From positions 26,027,912-26,091,911 of the forward strand of contig CM060121.1 of assembly GCA_030522415.1 (NCBI GenBank): a stretch of 64,000 nt of DNA. The letters are read 5' to 3'. Every line of letters starts with the position of its first letter. The stretch's first letter is position 1. The notes beneath the pieces are model-generated. The model had not been told where the DNA came from, did not search any database, and saw only the letters and a list, made by a program, of their open reading frames with translations. This DNA comes from Channallabes apus. Its lineage: Eukaryota > Chordata > Actinopteri > Siluriformes > Clariidae. Made by a program: the position numbers and the translations under genes. Below, piece by piece: positions 14,067 through 24,300 of this stretch.

Positions 14067-14234
14067 GCTAATTTACATATCAATCAATAAATCAGTGAAT
14101 TTTGCTCTTACTGCGTGTAAATCGGATTCACTGAGTGTGTGTGAATCCACGGTCCTGAAGCAGTTCTGGCATTTCCTCTTGTTAAAGATGTTGGCCTTAA
14201 AACGGCGACAGCGGTTTTCTTTCGGGGAGAACAT
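252..14234 (-). CDS. mprip: Myosin phosphatase Rho-interacting protein (mprip-like), 5' two-thirds; 3' end beyond left edge
   Basis: Fifteen exons on the minus strand, in order: 14112-14234, 11810-11887, 11652-11717, 11380-11531, 10398-10479, 7215-7620, 6756-6852, 6470-6622, 4204-4345, 4034-4114, 3885-3941, 3740-3808, 3559-3648, 804-913 and 252-699. All have GT donors and AG acceptors and the phases join into 718 codons. Residues 1-41 carry the family N-terminus ([15 protein letters not shown]). PH domain 1 (about 44-155) opens with GWLLLAPEG and has [12 protein letters not shown]. Further on come [23 protein letters not shown] domain 2 (about 463-560: [45 protein letters not shown]) and [15 protein letters not shown], all typical of MPRIP and less like its paralog TRIOBP. 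In mammals the protein binds RhoA, F-actin and the myosin phosphatase targeting subunit on stress fibres. The C-terminal coiled coil that binds the phosphatase is not in the window. The acceptor of exon 6470-6622 is the least certain. Confidence 0.93.
1459..2830 (+). mobile_element. Tc1-type DNA transposon with ~200-bp inverted repeats, internally deleted
   Basis: The ends are CAGGTCCTTCTCAAAAAATT and its reverse complement, flanked by TA on both sides (1457-1458 and 2831-2832). The inverted repeats extend roughly 200 bases each (1459-1660 and 2635-2830). The element sits in the long mprip intron between exons 3559-3648 and 804-913. It carries a broken transposase and is non-autonomous. Confidence 0.92.
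1787..2630 (+). pseudogene. Broken Tc1 transposase inside 1459-2830
   Basis: The N-terminal half (from 1787, [16 protein letters not shown], a helix-turn-helix region with [13 protein letters not shown]) is open to GYRLQ near 2110. The C-terminal half continues in another frame from about 2120 ([45 protein letters not shown]). The segment that should hold the first catalytic aspartate (DES motif) is missing at the junction, while the second Asp and the Glu remain. The frame break and deletion make it inactive. Confidence 0.85.
2850..3431. mobile_element. Mariner-family relic (non-autonomous)
   Basis: The right end (GGTTTGACTTGAACACCCCTC) is the inverted end also seen at 10657, 27305 and 27965. 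The interior shares the stretches near TATAATTCCCTGCTGC and CTAGTGCTTGAATGCCATCA with copies at 10657, 12049, 27305 and 31685. No open frame. It lies in the mprip intron beside the Tc1 element. Confidence 0.6.
4898..5707. mobile_element. Non-autonomous DNA transposon with GGNCTTGTTCACACGGG ends
   Basis: The left end reads CCTTGTTCACACGGGTG and the right end GCCCGTGTGAACAAGACC, an imperfect inverted repeat about 810 bases apart. The interior is unusually CpG-rich for the window (5440-5680) and has no coding capacity. The superfamily is not certain; the short inverted ends fit hAT or Harbinger types. It lies in the mprip intron between exons 6470-6622 and 4204-4345. Confidence 0.6.
5063..5078 (+). 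promoter_or_regulatory. CTCF-like motif
   Basis: CCTGTAGGGGGCAGT fits the vertebrate CTCF core (CCASYAGRKGGCRSY) at 14 of 15 positions in forward orientation. It sits inside the transposon at 4898-5707, so it may have been carried in by the element. Confidence 0.35.
10657..10913. mobile_element. Mariner-derived MITE
   Basis: Begins GTGTTCAAGTCAAACCAGG and ends TTTGACTTGAACATCC, an inverted pair about 257 bases apart, with the internal motifs ATAATCCCCTGC and CTTGGATACCAT shared with the copies at 12049, 27305 and 31685. Lies in the mprip intron between exons 11380-11531 and 10398-10479. Confidence 0.7.
12049..12281. mobile_element. Mariner-derived MITE, degraded
   Basis: Shares the GATTGTGCGGAATAACA, ATAATCCCCTGCTAC and CTAGTGCTTGGATACCAT blocks and a TTTGACTTG right end with the other family members. 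Lies in the first mprip intron (11888-14111). Confidence 0.65.
12388..12412. repeat. (TA)n microsatellite
   Basis: About twelve TA units followed by a short CA stretch, in mprip intron 1. Confidence 0.9.
13598..13634. mobile_element. Solo end of a Tc1-type element
   Basis: GGTCATAATGTTATGGCTGA is the same terminal sequence as the right end of the element at 19927-20600. No matching left end is evident nearby, so this is a remnant. Confidence 0.5.
14016..14063. repeat. (TA)n microsatellite
   Basis: Pure TA run of about 45 bases immediately downstream of mprip exon 1 on the transcribed strand. Confidence 0.95.
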
Positions 14235-14404
14235 CCTGACCAAATTATATTCAATACATGAGAAATAAATAAATGTCAAGGTTAGCGCTTGGCACAAACT
14301 TGCAGGTCAGATGCTGTCGCGTCGTTCAAACTGACAGAAATTCATCTCGTTTTAACAAACCCGACAGACCAGGGCTTAATGATAGCCCCAGGTGCCGACG
14401 GCGT

Positions 14405-14414
14405 GTCACGTGAC
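14405..14414. promoter_or_regulatory. Palindromic E-box (CLEAR/USF-like) upstream of mprip
   Basis: GTCACGTGAC is a perfect 10-base palindrome about 170 bases upstream of the mprip start codon. It matches the CLEAR consensus of TFEB/TFE3 and also the USF E-box. The position suits a core promoter, but no TATA box or start site was identified, so function is inferred. Confidence 0.4.
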
Positions 14415-14694
14415 TTTCCCTATCTAGCATAGTACTTAAAAAAATAATACAATGTATTTATGTGTGTAAATAAAAACAATAAAGATTAAATAAAGGCATA
14501 AAACATGCTTTCAAAATCCCGAATAATTGTTTGTTTGTTAGATGGTCTATTAATTTGATGAATTTCTGCATTTATTTATTTCATTTTTTTATTCATGCAT
14601 TATTTTCCTGTTTATACATCCATTTATTAAGTATATTATATATGTACCATTTTTGATATAATTGAATTAATTACATTACCGCTTTTTCCTGTAT

Positions 14695-14980
14695 ACAGAG
14701 TGTCGGGAGGGGGCTGGAGCCTATCCCAGTGCATGAGGCCGGTACATTCGGACAGAGCAGGGTGCCAATCCATTGTGCATATGCAAGACACACACACACT
14801 ATGAGTTATTTGGGAACGCCAGTTAGCCTAATCTGTATGTCTTTGGACTTTGGGAAGAATCCCAACAAGTACCGGGTGAACATGCTAACTCCTAGCACAC
14901 AGATCCAAGATGGGAATCGAACCCTCAACCCTGTTGGTGCAAGGCCACAGTGCTAACCATTACGCCACCATGCTGCCTAA
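14695..14980 (-). repeat. tRNA-derived SINE, old diverged copy
   Basis: On the minus strand this reads as the SINE family described at 57190-57560, including the box B-like GGTTCGATTCCC region, GTCTTTGGACT, and the GATAGGCTCCAG tail, with many substitutions. It lies just upstream of the mprip promoter area. Confidence 0.75.
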
Positions 14981-15933
14981 ATTACAATTTATTTATTTAT
15001 TTATTTATTTACTAGATGTGCATACGACTTCGGTCTTGTGGAATTTAATTGCACACTCTTAAGTGCGTTTTAAAAATGTGCAATGCCATCTGTTAAATTT
15101 TGTTAAATTTTCTGTTTAAAACTTACATTTTTACGCATGATATTGCGTTTATTCAGTAGATTTCAACTGCACATTCATAACTGTGTATTAAAAAATGTAT
15201 AGTGCCATCTGTTGAATTTTGAGATGAAGATTTTTTAATGATATAATGGAGCTTTCCATTTAAATTTCAAATTAGTGTATCTTTTCTTCCTGCGGGTATG
15301 TTACCTCAAGACCGACCAAATAGACCTGTGAAAACCCCATTAAAACTTGTTCAGTACTTTTTAGGTGATGCCTGCACAAACAGACAAACAGAACAGACAA
15401 AAATTCCTAAAATCATCTTGATGTGATTTACTGTATTATTCATCACACTTCCCCCCAAATTATTTTTTCACAAATATCTTCAATGTACAGACATGCAACA
15501 GTTTTGTTATATATATAGATTTTACTTGGTTGTTGCTACATAAGGAATTTGTCATCCTCTATACTGTCATTTTTTAAGTGTACTGTAGTTTTTCTAGCTC
15601 TACCCTGTCAGACCTGCTATGTGTTGCTGACTTTGGTGAACATACTACTATACACCTCATTGACATGTTAGAATAAAATATTTGAAATGTTAAAAATCCT
15701 TACATGACTTTTTCCTGATTGTGCAGAAACATTAGATTTTTTTAAGTTTATTCCAATTTAATAAATGAAAGTCCAATTTTATCTGCAAAAGGCTGGTGTG
15801 GATGCGAGGTTTCATTTCTATCAAACAGGAGGTTTATTCTGTTAATCCTGGCTTTCATTAGACTCAGGTGAAGCTTTAACATGGATGGAAAGAGAACCTG
15901 TAATGGCACAAGACTAAACCCTCCCAGTGTACA

Positions 15934-17551
15934 GTGGTGTGAAAAACTATTTGCCCCCCTCCTGATTTCTTATTCTTTTGCATGTTTGTCACACAAAATG
16001 TTTCTGATCATCAAACACATTTAACTATTAGTCAAAGATAACACAAGTAAACACAAAATGCAGTTTTTAAATGAGGGGTTTTATTATTTAGGGAGAAAAA
16101 AAATCCAAACCTACATGGCCCTGTGTGAAAAAGTAATTGCCCCCTGAACCTAATAACTGGTTGGGCCACCCTTAGCAGCAATAACTGCAATCAAGCGTTT
16201 GCGATAACTTGCAACGAGTCTTTTACAGCGCTCTGGAGGAATTTTGGCCCACTCATCTTTGCAGAATTGTTGTAATTCAGCTTTATTTGAGGGTTTTCTA
16301 GCATGAACCGCCTTTTTAAGGTCATGCCACAACATCTCAATAGGATTCAGGTCAGGACTTTGACTAGGCCACTCCAAAGTCTTCATTTTGTTTTTCTTCA
16401 GCCATTCAGAGGTGGATTTGCTGGTGTGTTTTGGGTCATTGTCCTGCTGCAGCACCCAAGATCGCTTCAGCTTGAGTTGACGAACAGATGGCCGGACATT
16501 CTCCTTCAGGATTTTTTGGTAGACAGTAGAATTCATGGTTCCATCTATCACAGCAAGCCTTCCAGGTCCTGAAGCAGCAAAACAACCCCAGACCATCACA
16601 CTACCACCACCATATTTTACTGTTGGTATGATGTTCTTTTTCTGAAATGCTGTGTTACTTTTACGCCAGATGTAACGGGACACGCACCTTCCAAAAAGTT
16701 CAACTTTTGTCTCGTCAGTCCACAAGGTATTTTCCCAAAAGTCTTGGCAATCATTGAGATGTTTTTTAGCAAAATTGAGACGAGCCTTAATGTTCTTTTT
16801 GCTTAAAAGTGGTTTGCGCCTTGGAAATCTGCCATGCAGGCCGTTTTTGCCCAGTCTCTTTCTTATGGTGGAGTCGTGAACACTGACCTTAATTGAGGCA
16901 AGTGATGCCTGCAGTTCTTTAGATGTTGTCCTGGGGTCTTTTGTGGCCTCTCGGATGAGTCGTCTCTGTGCTCTTGGGGTAATTTTGGTCGACCAGCCAC
17001 TCCTGGGAAGGTTCACCACTGTTCCATGTTTTTGCCATTTGTGGATAATGGCTCTCACTGTGGTTCGCTGGAGTCCCAAAGCTTTAGAAATGGCTTTATA
17101 ACCTTTACCAGACTGATAGATCTCAATTACTTTTGTTCTCATTTGTTCCTGAATTTCCTTGGATCTTGGCATGATGTCTAGCTTTTGAGGTGCTTTTGGT
17201 CTACTTCTCTGTGACAGGTAGCTCCTATTTAAGTGATTTCTTGATTGAAACAGGTGTGGCAGTAATCAGGCCTGGGGGTGACTACAGAAATTGAACTCAG
17301 GTGTGATAAACCACAGTTAAGTTATTTTTTAACAAGGGGGGCAATCACTTTTTCACACAGGGCCATGTAGATTTGGAGGTTTTTTTCTCCCTTAAGAACG
17401 TAAACCTTCATTTAAAAACTGCATTTTGTGTTCAATTATGTTATCTTTGACTAATAGTTAACGGTTTTTGATGAGCAGAAACATTTAAGTGTGACAAACA
17501 TGCAAAAGAATAATAAATCAAGAAGGGGGCAAATAGTTTTTCACACCACTG
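15934..17551 (-). mobile_element. Tc1-type transposon copy 1, nearly intact
   Basis: Ends are CAGTGGTGTGAAAAACTATT and its complement, flanked by TA (15932-15933 and 17552-17553), with inverted repeats of about 210 bases. Length 1618. It lies between mprip and the 3' end of eps8l1. It is almost identical to the copy at 59575-61182, so both moved recently. Confidence 0.97.
16150..17172 (-). CDS. Tc1 transposase, 340 residues, full-length frame
   Basis: The uninterrupted frame has paired helix-turn-helix regions (about 1-110, with [17 protein letters not shown]) and a DDE domain. Catalytic residues are D153 in WTDETK, D244 in QQDNDPKHT and E279 in SPDLNPIEM. The last two are 34 residues apart, the DD34E spacing of Tc1 transposases, which cut and paste the element at TA sites. 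The GRPR-like motif between the two helix-turn-helix units reads GWST here and GRPT in the other copy, a likely damaging change in DNA binding. No host function is implied. Confidence 0.95.
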   Translation of the reverse strand: MPRSKEIQEQMRTKVIEIYQSGKGYKAISKALGLQRTTVRAIIHKWQKHGTVVNLPRSGWSTKITPRAQRRLIREATKDPRTTSKELQASLASIKVSVHDSTIRKRLGKNGLHGRFPRRKPLLSKKNIKARLNFAKKHLNDCQDFWENTLWTDETKVELFGRCVSRYIWRKSNTAFQKKNIIPTVKYGGGSVMVWGCFAASGPGRLAVIDGTMNSTVYQKILKENVRPSVRQLKLKRSWVLQQDNDPKHTSKSTSEWLKKNKMKTLEWPSQSPDLNPIEMLWHDLKKAVHARKPSNKAELQQFCKDEWAKIPPERCKRLVASYRKRLIAVIAAKGGPTSY

Positions 17552-18359
17552 TAAATGCATGAGAGCTTTAGGAAATTAGTCCTCAAATGCTCATGTACAC
17601 ATTGTGTTTAAAAGTGTTAGAAAATGTTAACTTTCTAATTTTCCTCAAATTAATCGCAATGCTTCATTTTAATTTTGTTAATAGTGGAAAAATAAATGTA
17701 CTTATGTATTTGATATAACACTACATAAAACTTCAGTCATATTCAGTCTATATATAATCTAATAGAATATTAACAGATATTCACCAGATAGTCATCAAAG
17801 GAGAAAAGGTAAGTTTGTAATAGACAGTCCTTTATCAAATTTTCCATGCTCATAGACACACTACTTTTTCTTATTGTAATTGCAATACATGGATCAGGGA
17901 ATTACAGAAGTTCTCCAGATGGACATTTGAGATTATAAGATGTAAAGAATGAGTACATTCATCACAGAATCATATACAGTAATATACATTAAATTAATCT
18001 TTAGACCACAACTTCACCAAGCTTTTTAAATAAAAACATTTAAGCTTAAATATTACAATTATATATATATCTTTTGAATATGTGAACATGTATTTATTTA
18101 TTACATAATTGAGAGAAGGTGATTGTGTTCAGTGCTCTGTCTTGTTTACTGAAAGACAGTTGTTAAGAGTAGATTATTGTTAATGAAGGTATACTTTAAT
18201 TAATTTAACAAGCTCTTGCTGCCTGGCCCAGACTGTGTGTGTGTGTGTGTGTAGATTTCAACCAGACATACGCTTACCCATAAACCCATTTTGTGCATTC
18301 AGACACAAATACATGATGATGTGTGATTGTGTGCATGTGTGTGTGCGCGGCGTAGTGTA

Positions 18360-21300
18360 TTAAAGCTCTCCAGCCTCCATACTGGGATCCACTTTCATCT
18401 TTTGTTTCCTCATTACCGTCTCCAGCTCAGTTACTTTTCTTCCAGTCTGAGAGACAGAAAAGAAATATTATATGCCTATGTCATGTATCACACTAAGGAC
18501 AGATTGATTGTTCGTTCCAATATATCTAAATGCCAAGTGTGTTTTTGGGTGAGCAATCCACCTCCAGCTGAACTTTTTGCACCATGATCTGGCTGTAAAC
18601 TCTGGCTCCCTCATGAGGAGAAACCTTGGACAGCTCGTCCCTACTCAGAGAGAACAGCTGAGCTCCGGTGAGAACCCCCAAACTGTTTGCTGTTCTGTTA
18701 CAGAGAAAGACACAAGCAAAGAAAGAGACATGTAAAGTATTGTAATGTACAATAATGCATTGGCAAATTTACTTTAGCTGTGCAAGATTGTAGGAGTAAT
18801 AAAAACAAAAGTGATGCACTTTTCAATATTTGGCTAGCATTTTCCTGTAGTGGATGTGTGTGTATTTGTACATATGTGTAACAGAGGAAGACTCACTCAT
18901 CACTGAAGCCTTTGGCTCTCAGCCATTCATGTACCTCAGCTGGAGGTGAGTGGTAGTTTAGAGGTACAATAGTGTCGTTGGCCTTGTTGATAACCAGAGG
19001 TCGGAATGATGCCTCTCTCCCAAGAGCCAGCCGCTGTGCAAGCTCATTATTCACGAGCATTACTGAGGAATGATAATTATGTGAAGAATGTGACACATTT
19101 TATTTAGGGCTTATGTTTCATGACATATTAAGACCTTAGAGAGAATTATTGAACTTGAGAATTAGACTTGCAATTGACTTTTTACAGTATAACCTGGGGA
19201 CTCGAGCACACAATGCTGATCTACAGTAAGTGTTCACACTTCGCAAACTTTGAGGCGAAGTGTACCTGGATTTGTGCCTGAATCCATAGTGAGAAACACG
19301 CAATACCCCAAAAAAATTACCTCGCTCTCCGTCATATCCCATTGGTGGCATGCTGACAGGGCGGGACTCCATGTGGGAGTAGTCTCCTCCTGAAAAATTG
19401 GGTCCTGTATATGAAAAGCGTCCAAGTCCCGTGGGAGACAAAGCAACTTTCTATAGAAAAGATTGAAGAATAGACTGTAAGTTTTTAGTTAAGTTTTATT
19501 TGTAAAAATAAATAAATAAAAAACTAAATCGAGTCCAAATATTTCTTTCTGGTTAATAAGAGTAATGTTAATAATGTTAATTATGTCTAGGCAAAGGAAT
19601 GATCACCTACAGTCATCATTATGTCAAAAGAAGTTCCTCATCATAGCTCCAGGCCACAAATAATGCAGGTTTAATGTTTGTGTCTATGTATATATGTGTG
19701 TGTCTTTCTACAGAGAGTAGTGCCTATGTCTCACCGTAGGCGACTTGTGATTTACCACACTGCTGTCTTGCTCTGTCTGGTCGACAGGCTCCAGGATATT
19801 TGAAGGAACAAATCCAATCTCTTCGTAGCTGTTCCTGCACTTCCACCACCGCTTTGACGAATCCAACACCTAGCAGAACATGAGAGAAGTGATGAAAAAC
19901 TTGGAGCACACTTTATGTAGGATGTCATAGGATCAGCCATAACATTATGACCCCCCACCTACCCCAGCTAATATTGAGTAGCCCCATCCCAATACATTTT
20001 TCTATTGGTACCAGCATTAACCTTTTTCTTAATTTTAGCTAAAGCAGCATTTCTATTGAATCAGACAATACAGCCTTCACTCCCCATGTGCATCAGTGAA
20101 CCAAAAGTGATCCAAGGAAGGAAAATCGTTGTACTGGCAACAGGGTCATGGGTGACCACTGCAGCCTGGGAACATCCCATTCAGTTGTTCAGTTTCAATA
20201 TCTCATTACAATGGCAGATGAAAATGGGTGGGATATATTAAGTGAACCATGCAGAAAGAATGGGTAAGCATAAGGATTTGAGGAACATTAACAAGGGCCA
20301 AATTGTGATGGCTAGAGGACTGGGTCAGAGCCAACTCGAAAACTCCAGGTCTTGTGTCTGCAGTGGTCAGGACCTACCAAAAGTAATCCAAGGAAGGAAA
20401 GCCAGGGAACTACCGATCAGGTGATGGGTGGCCAAGACTGATGCACATCGGGAGCGAAGGCTGGCCCATTTAGTGAAAACATTTATGCTGGTTGTGATAG
20501 AAAGGTGTCAAAACACACAGTGCATCACTGTTATAGTGGCAAAAGGGGACCTACACAATATTAGACAGGTGGTCATAATGTTATGGCTGATCGGTGTATA
20601 AGTGAACGGTACAGTATAAGAGCATCTGCTACTTTATTAACATTGTGGCAAAAGGTTTTGAGTAACTTGAATGGGGTTAGTGTGTGTACCTGAAGATTTT
20701 CTCCATGCAGTACTGAAAGCTCGCTGCTGTTTCGGGCCACAAAGTCATAACTGCAGCAGTAAAGGCCAGGAAGTGGAATTTCCTCACTGCACAGCAAACA
20801 TACACAAATGTACAAACTACTGTATTATACTCTATCCCGTGTCAAAATATACAGGTTTACAGGTTACTGTGTGGAATGTTAAGTCAGTACAGTATAATGT
20901 GGTCTGTTTATTTTTTTTTTCTTCTTCAAAATGGTGGACAAATTGTACTATTCAAGCTACTGTCCACAATATATACAAATCCACAATATATCAACAGTTT
21001 GTTAAAACTCCCCCAGAGTACTTAAGACTTAGAAAAAGATCATGTTTATTTTGTAATTTGGGTTCTTTTAAATGTTGCAGGAGAAACTATCATAAACAAT
21101 ACACTGTCTGTGTAAATAAGCTAATGTTTGCTAGCTTTTAGCAACAGTTATGTAGCTTGCTAATTTTTTCCCCGGGACAGTTATCAAATTATTTTATATA
21201 ATTTTTTTTCTTTTTTTCCCCTCAAAGGCTATTTAATGTTTTGCTGATATTGTGTTCACCAAATTATATACACAATACAATGTTATGCTAGGAAGCTAAC

Positions 21301-24300
21301 TTTGAAGCTAATCACACATATTTTCCCAAACAAAGTCAAAAGTGGTTCCTGTCAGCCATAAGGACTTCCTCTGTTGTGTATATGTACAGTATTACTTTGG
21401 TTTAACCAATAAAAGGTAAAAACTTTGGAGGTCAGTGAAAATGTGAAAAGCAACCTAACAGCATTTGGAGGTAAATTTGTTAACTTTTAGGTTAACTGGC
21501 AAGGGGTTAATGTACATAATGCTGTGTTTACTAAACATTCACTGTCACTTTCTGCCTACTGTTACTAGCAATATTATGTAGTACACAGTATGTGTTGTTG
21601 GAATCCATATAACTAAAAGTAAGTTTTTGTCTGTACAGTACATTAGTCAAAACTTGCTCTTTCAATTATATCTTTATGCTTCATACATTGGAGGACCCAG
21701 AATCAGTCTAAAAAAATGTTCTGTTTGTATGTCTATCTGTCTTTCCAGCCAGAATTTGTCACAAATCACGCAACACCCATCTGTCTGGACAGAATTTAAT
21801 GAAACTTTGGCAATACTTTGGTCCTATTCTGATGTTAAACCTACGCCTTTAATGAAATAAAAAATGATGAGTAGAAGAAAAGTAATGAGAATGCCTGAGG
21901 CTTATTAACGGTGATCATCGACCAGCCTTGTCCAATCTAGCGGCCCCGCCCCTTCGCCCTTTTGCAGAAGGGGACGCCACCTACCTAGTGAGGCTACGGA
22001 ATGAGCGAGGAGCAACAAAAGATTTAGGCACACACCCACTGGCGCATGACATTGCCCATCCCTCAGCTCCGAACTCACAGTCGCTGCTAGCACTGCTACC
22101 TATACGTGATTAAAATCTCAGCCTTATTAGGGACTCCACCCAAGGCCCATGCTGGGTACCCCCATGCCGCATTCTTCACCACTGTACGGACCTTGGGTTG
22201 AGTCCATGCACACCATACCAACCCGAGGTGGGAATTGAACCCGGACCCTGGAGGTGCAATGTGACAGTGCTACCCACTAAACCACCACAACATACTGCAT
22301 ATGAAATTAATCAGCAGAACAAAAGCTATCAATTGATAAGTTTCTCTTTTATCTGTGTGGAAAAAGCATCAGCTAATCCGATGGGTAATAAGGTAATCAT
22401 CAGGGAATCTTTCTGTTATTTTTTGCTCAGAAATACACCTCAAACGTAATTATTGTTGAAAACGTGTACTGTACTGTGGTACCCTAATGTTGGACACTGT
22501 TGTGACTGATGTTGTATTATTCGCAATGTGACCTGTAATTGCAAAAGGTCTATAGCTACATATGTTACTATTATTTGGTATAAATAAATGGGGTTAAAAA
22601 GTGAGGAAACGGGCATCTTACTTGAACCAAAACAGGTTTAAAGGTGTGTGTAAAGCCGCACAATAGTCAGCGTTTACCTTTCATCTGTGAGCTGGAGAGG
22701 TGATGAAGGCTGGCTGTATGCTGACTGAAATGAACGACAGAATGTAATTAAAAATGTGTTTTTTAATGTGAAAATTTTAAGTTTAAGTGTCTGTGTGTGT
22801 AAGTGTGCAGGTGAAACCTGTTGACGTTCAAGCAGGGCCTCTTTTTTGTTTGGTGAGTCGATTTGATCTTCAAAAAAATGCCCGTTGGCATTAGGCTTCC
22901 AACCATCCAGAAAAACTGGACTATACGGGGATGCTGATTTGGCATGCTGTGAACTGGCACACAACACATTTTTACTCTACATTAGCCTGACTACTATGAT
23001 AGTTTGCATAACATACAATAGCACAGCCAGACACCTATACATAATGTAGAATAGTCATAGTTTTAATCAGGTTGAGCAGGCTGGGTGTGACATGCTTATA
23101 TTTGTTGTTCGACAAAATTATCATTCTGTATTTGCCTATGTTGCTTCAGGCACCAGAATGTGTGCATCACCAAAAGCGACTAATACTTTATTTAGACATT
23201 TAACAGCCTACAATCAATACAGAATATATTGACTGCCATGCAGCAAGCAAGTTAGAAATTATAACGTCAACATTAGCCAAAACTGAAATAGTTATAAAAC
23301 CATTAATAGGTTGATATTATATAAATAATCTACTAATTATCTAAAGAGCTAAAAACTGAACCATTCAAATAAAGTAAAAGGAAAAAGGACAATAGTTTAT
23401 ACAGTAGCTTAGAGGTTGTGTCAGAAGTGTCAGGACCAGCAAATTATTATATCTTAATTTAAAAACTTTATAAATATTCTGGCAGAATGGATCAGCATAT
23501 TTAAGTAATATCACACAAGATGGAGTGCTGTTGTACTGAATCTTAGGACAGCTGTGATGTGGCTGTAGATACTACATTATCAACTGTGATGATATTAAGT
23601 ACAACTCAAGTGTGCATGACCTCAAGTGTGATATTGCTTTTATACTCCAGTTCAACAAACGGCATTTATTATAAACAGATTGTGATTTTTTTTTTACTCC
23701 GCCAAGACGTATCCTTCTGCAAATGGCGGAAGTAGTGTCAAGCTGGCAACCGGCAGTTAGCGATCAGCAGTGTTAGTGTAATTAACAAGGATTAAAGTTG
23801 TTTTAGCTAATTTTCACTACTATGTAAACAAAAAGTGAGGAGAATAAACCTTAGGTGGTGGATGGTCCGGTTTATTTACTTACTGCAATTTAGAATCGTA
23901 TCAAACAAAATGTTCTGGTGTTGAATGTTAAGTGTATAAAATTAAAAACTAGTGCACTTGTTCAGGTATTAATGATAATTAGAATATTTGAAGTACTGTA
24001 GTGTGATACACATCATTCCAACATCCCAGTGCTGTTGTGCTCTATATCAGTGCTCATGAAATCCGTCATGAAATTGTTTAACCTAAACTAACCTTTTTTT
24101 TTTAAAGAAATTATAAAATCCCCCAAAGGTCATTGTTTGTTGAATGCAACCCATCTTGAGTGATTCACTTTAGCAAGTGGTTGGATTCTATAATATCAGT
24201 TATAGTAGATAGATATTGTACAATATACAATAGAAGTACGGTAAGTACACCCATGTGCAATATCTCTTAAAAGTCAGAATTGTCAAATATATTTGAGCAA

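Noticed and set aside
13999..14268. 89-codon frame with YIYIYI run
   Set aside because: A TA microsatellite plus the antisense of mprip exon 1.
20671..21141. 156-codon frame on the plus strand
   Set aside because: Antisense to the eps8l1 SH3 exon and neighbouring intron.
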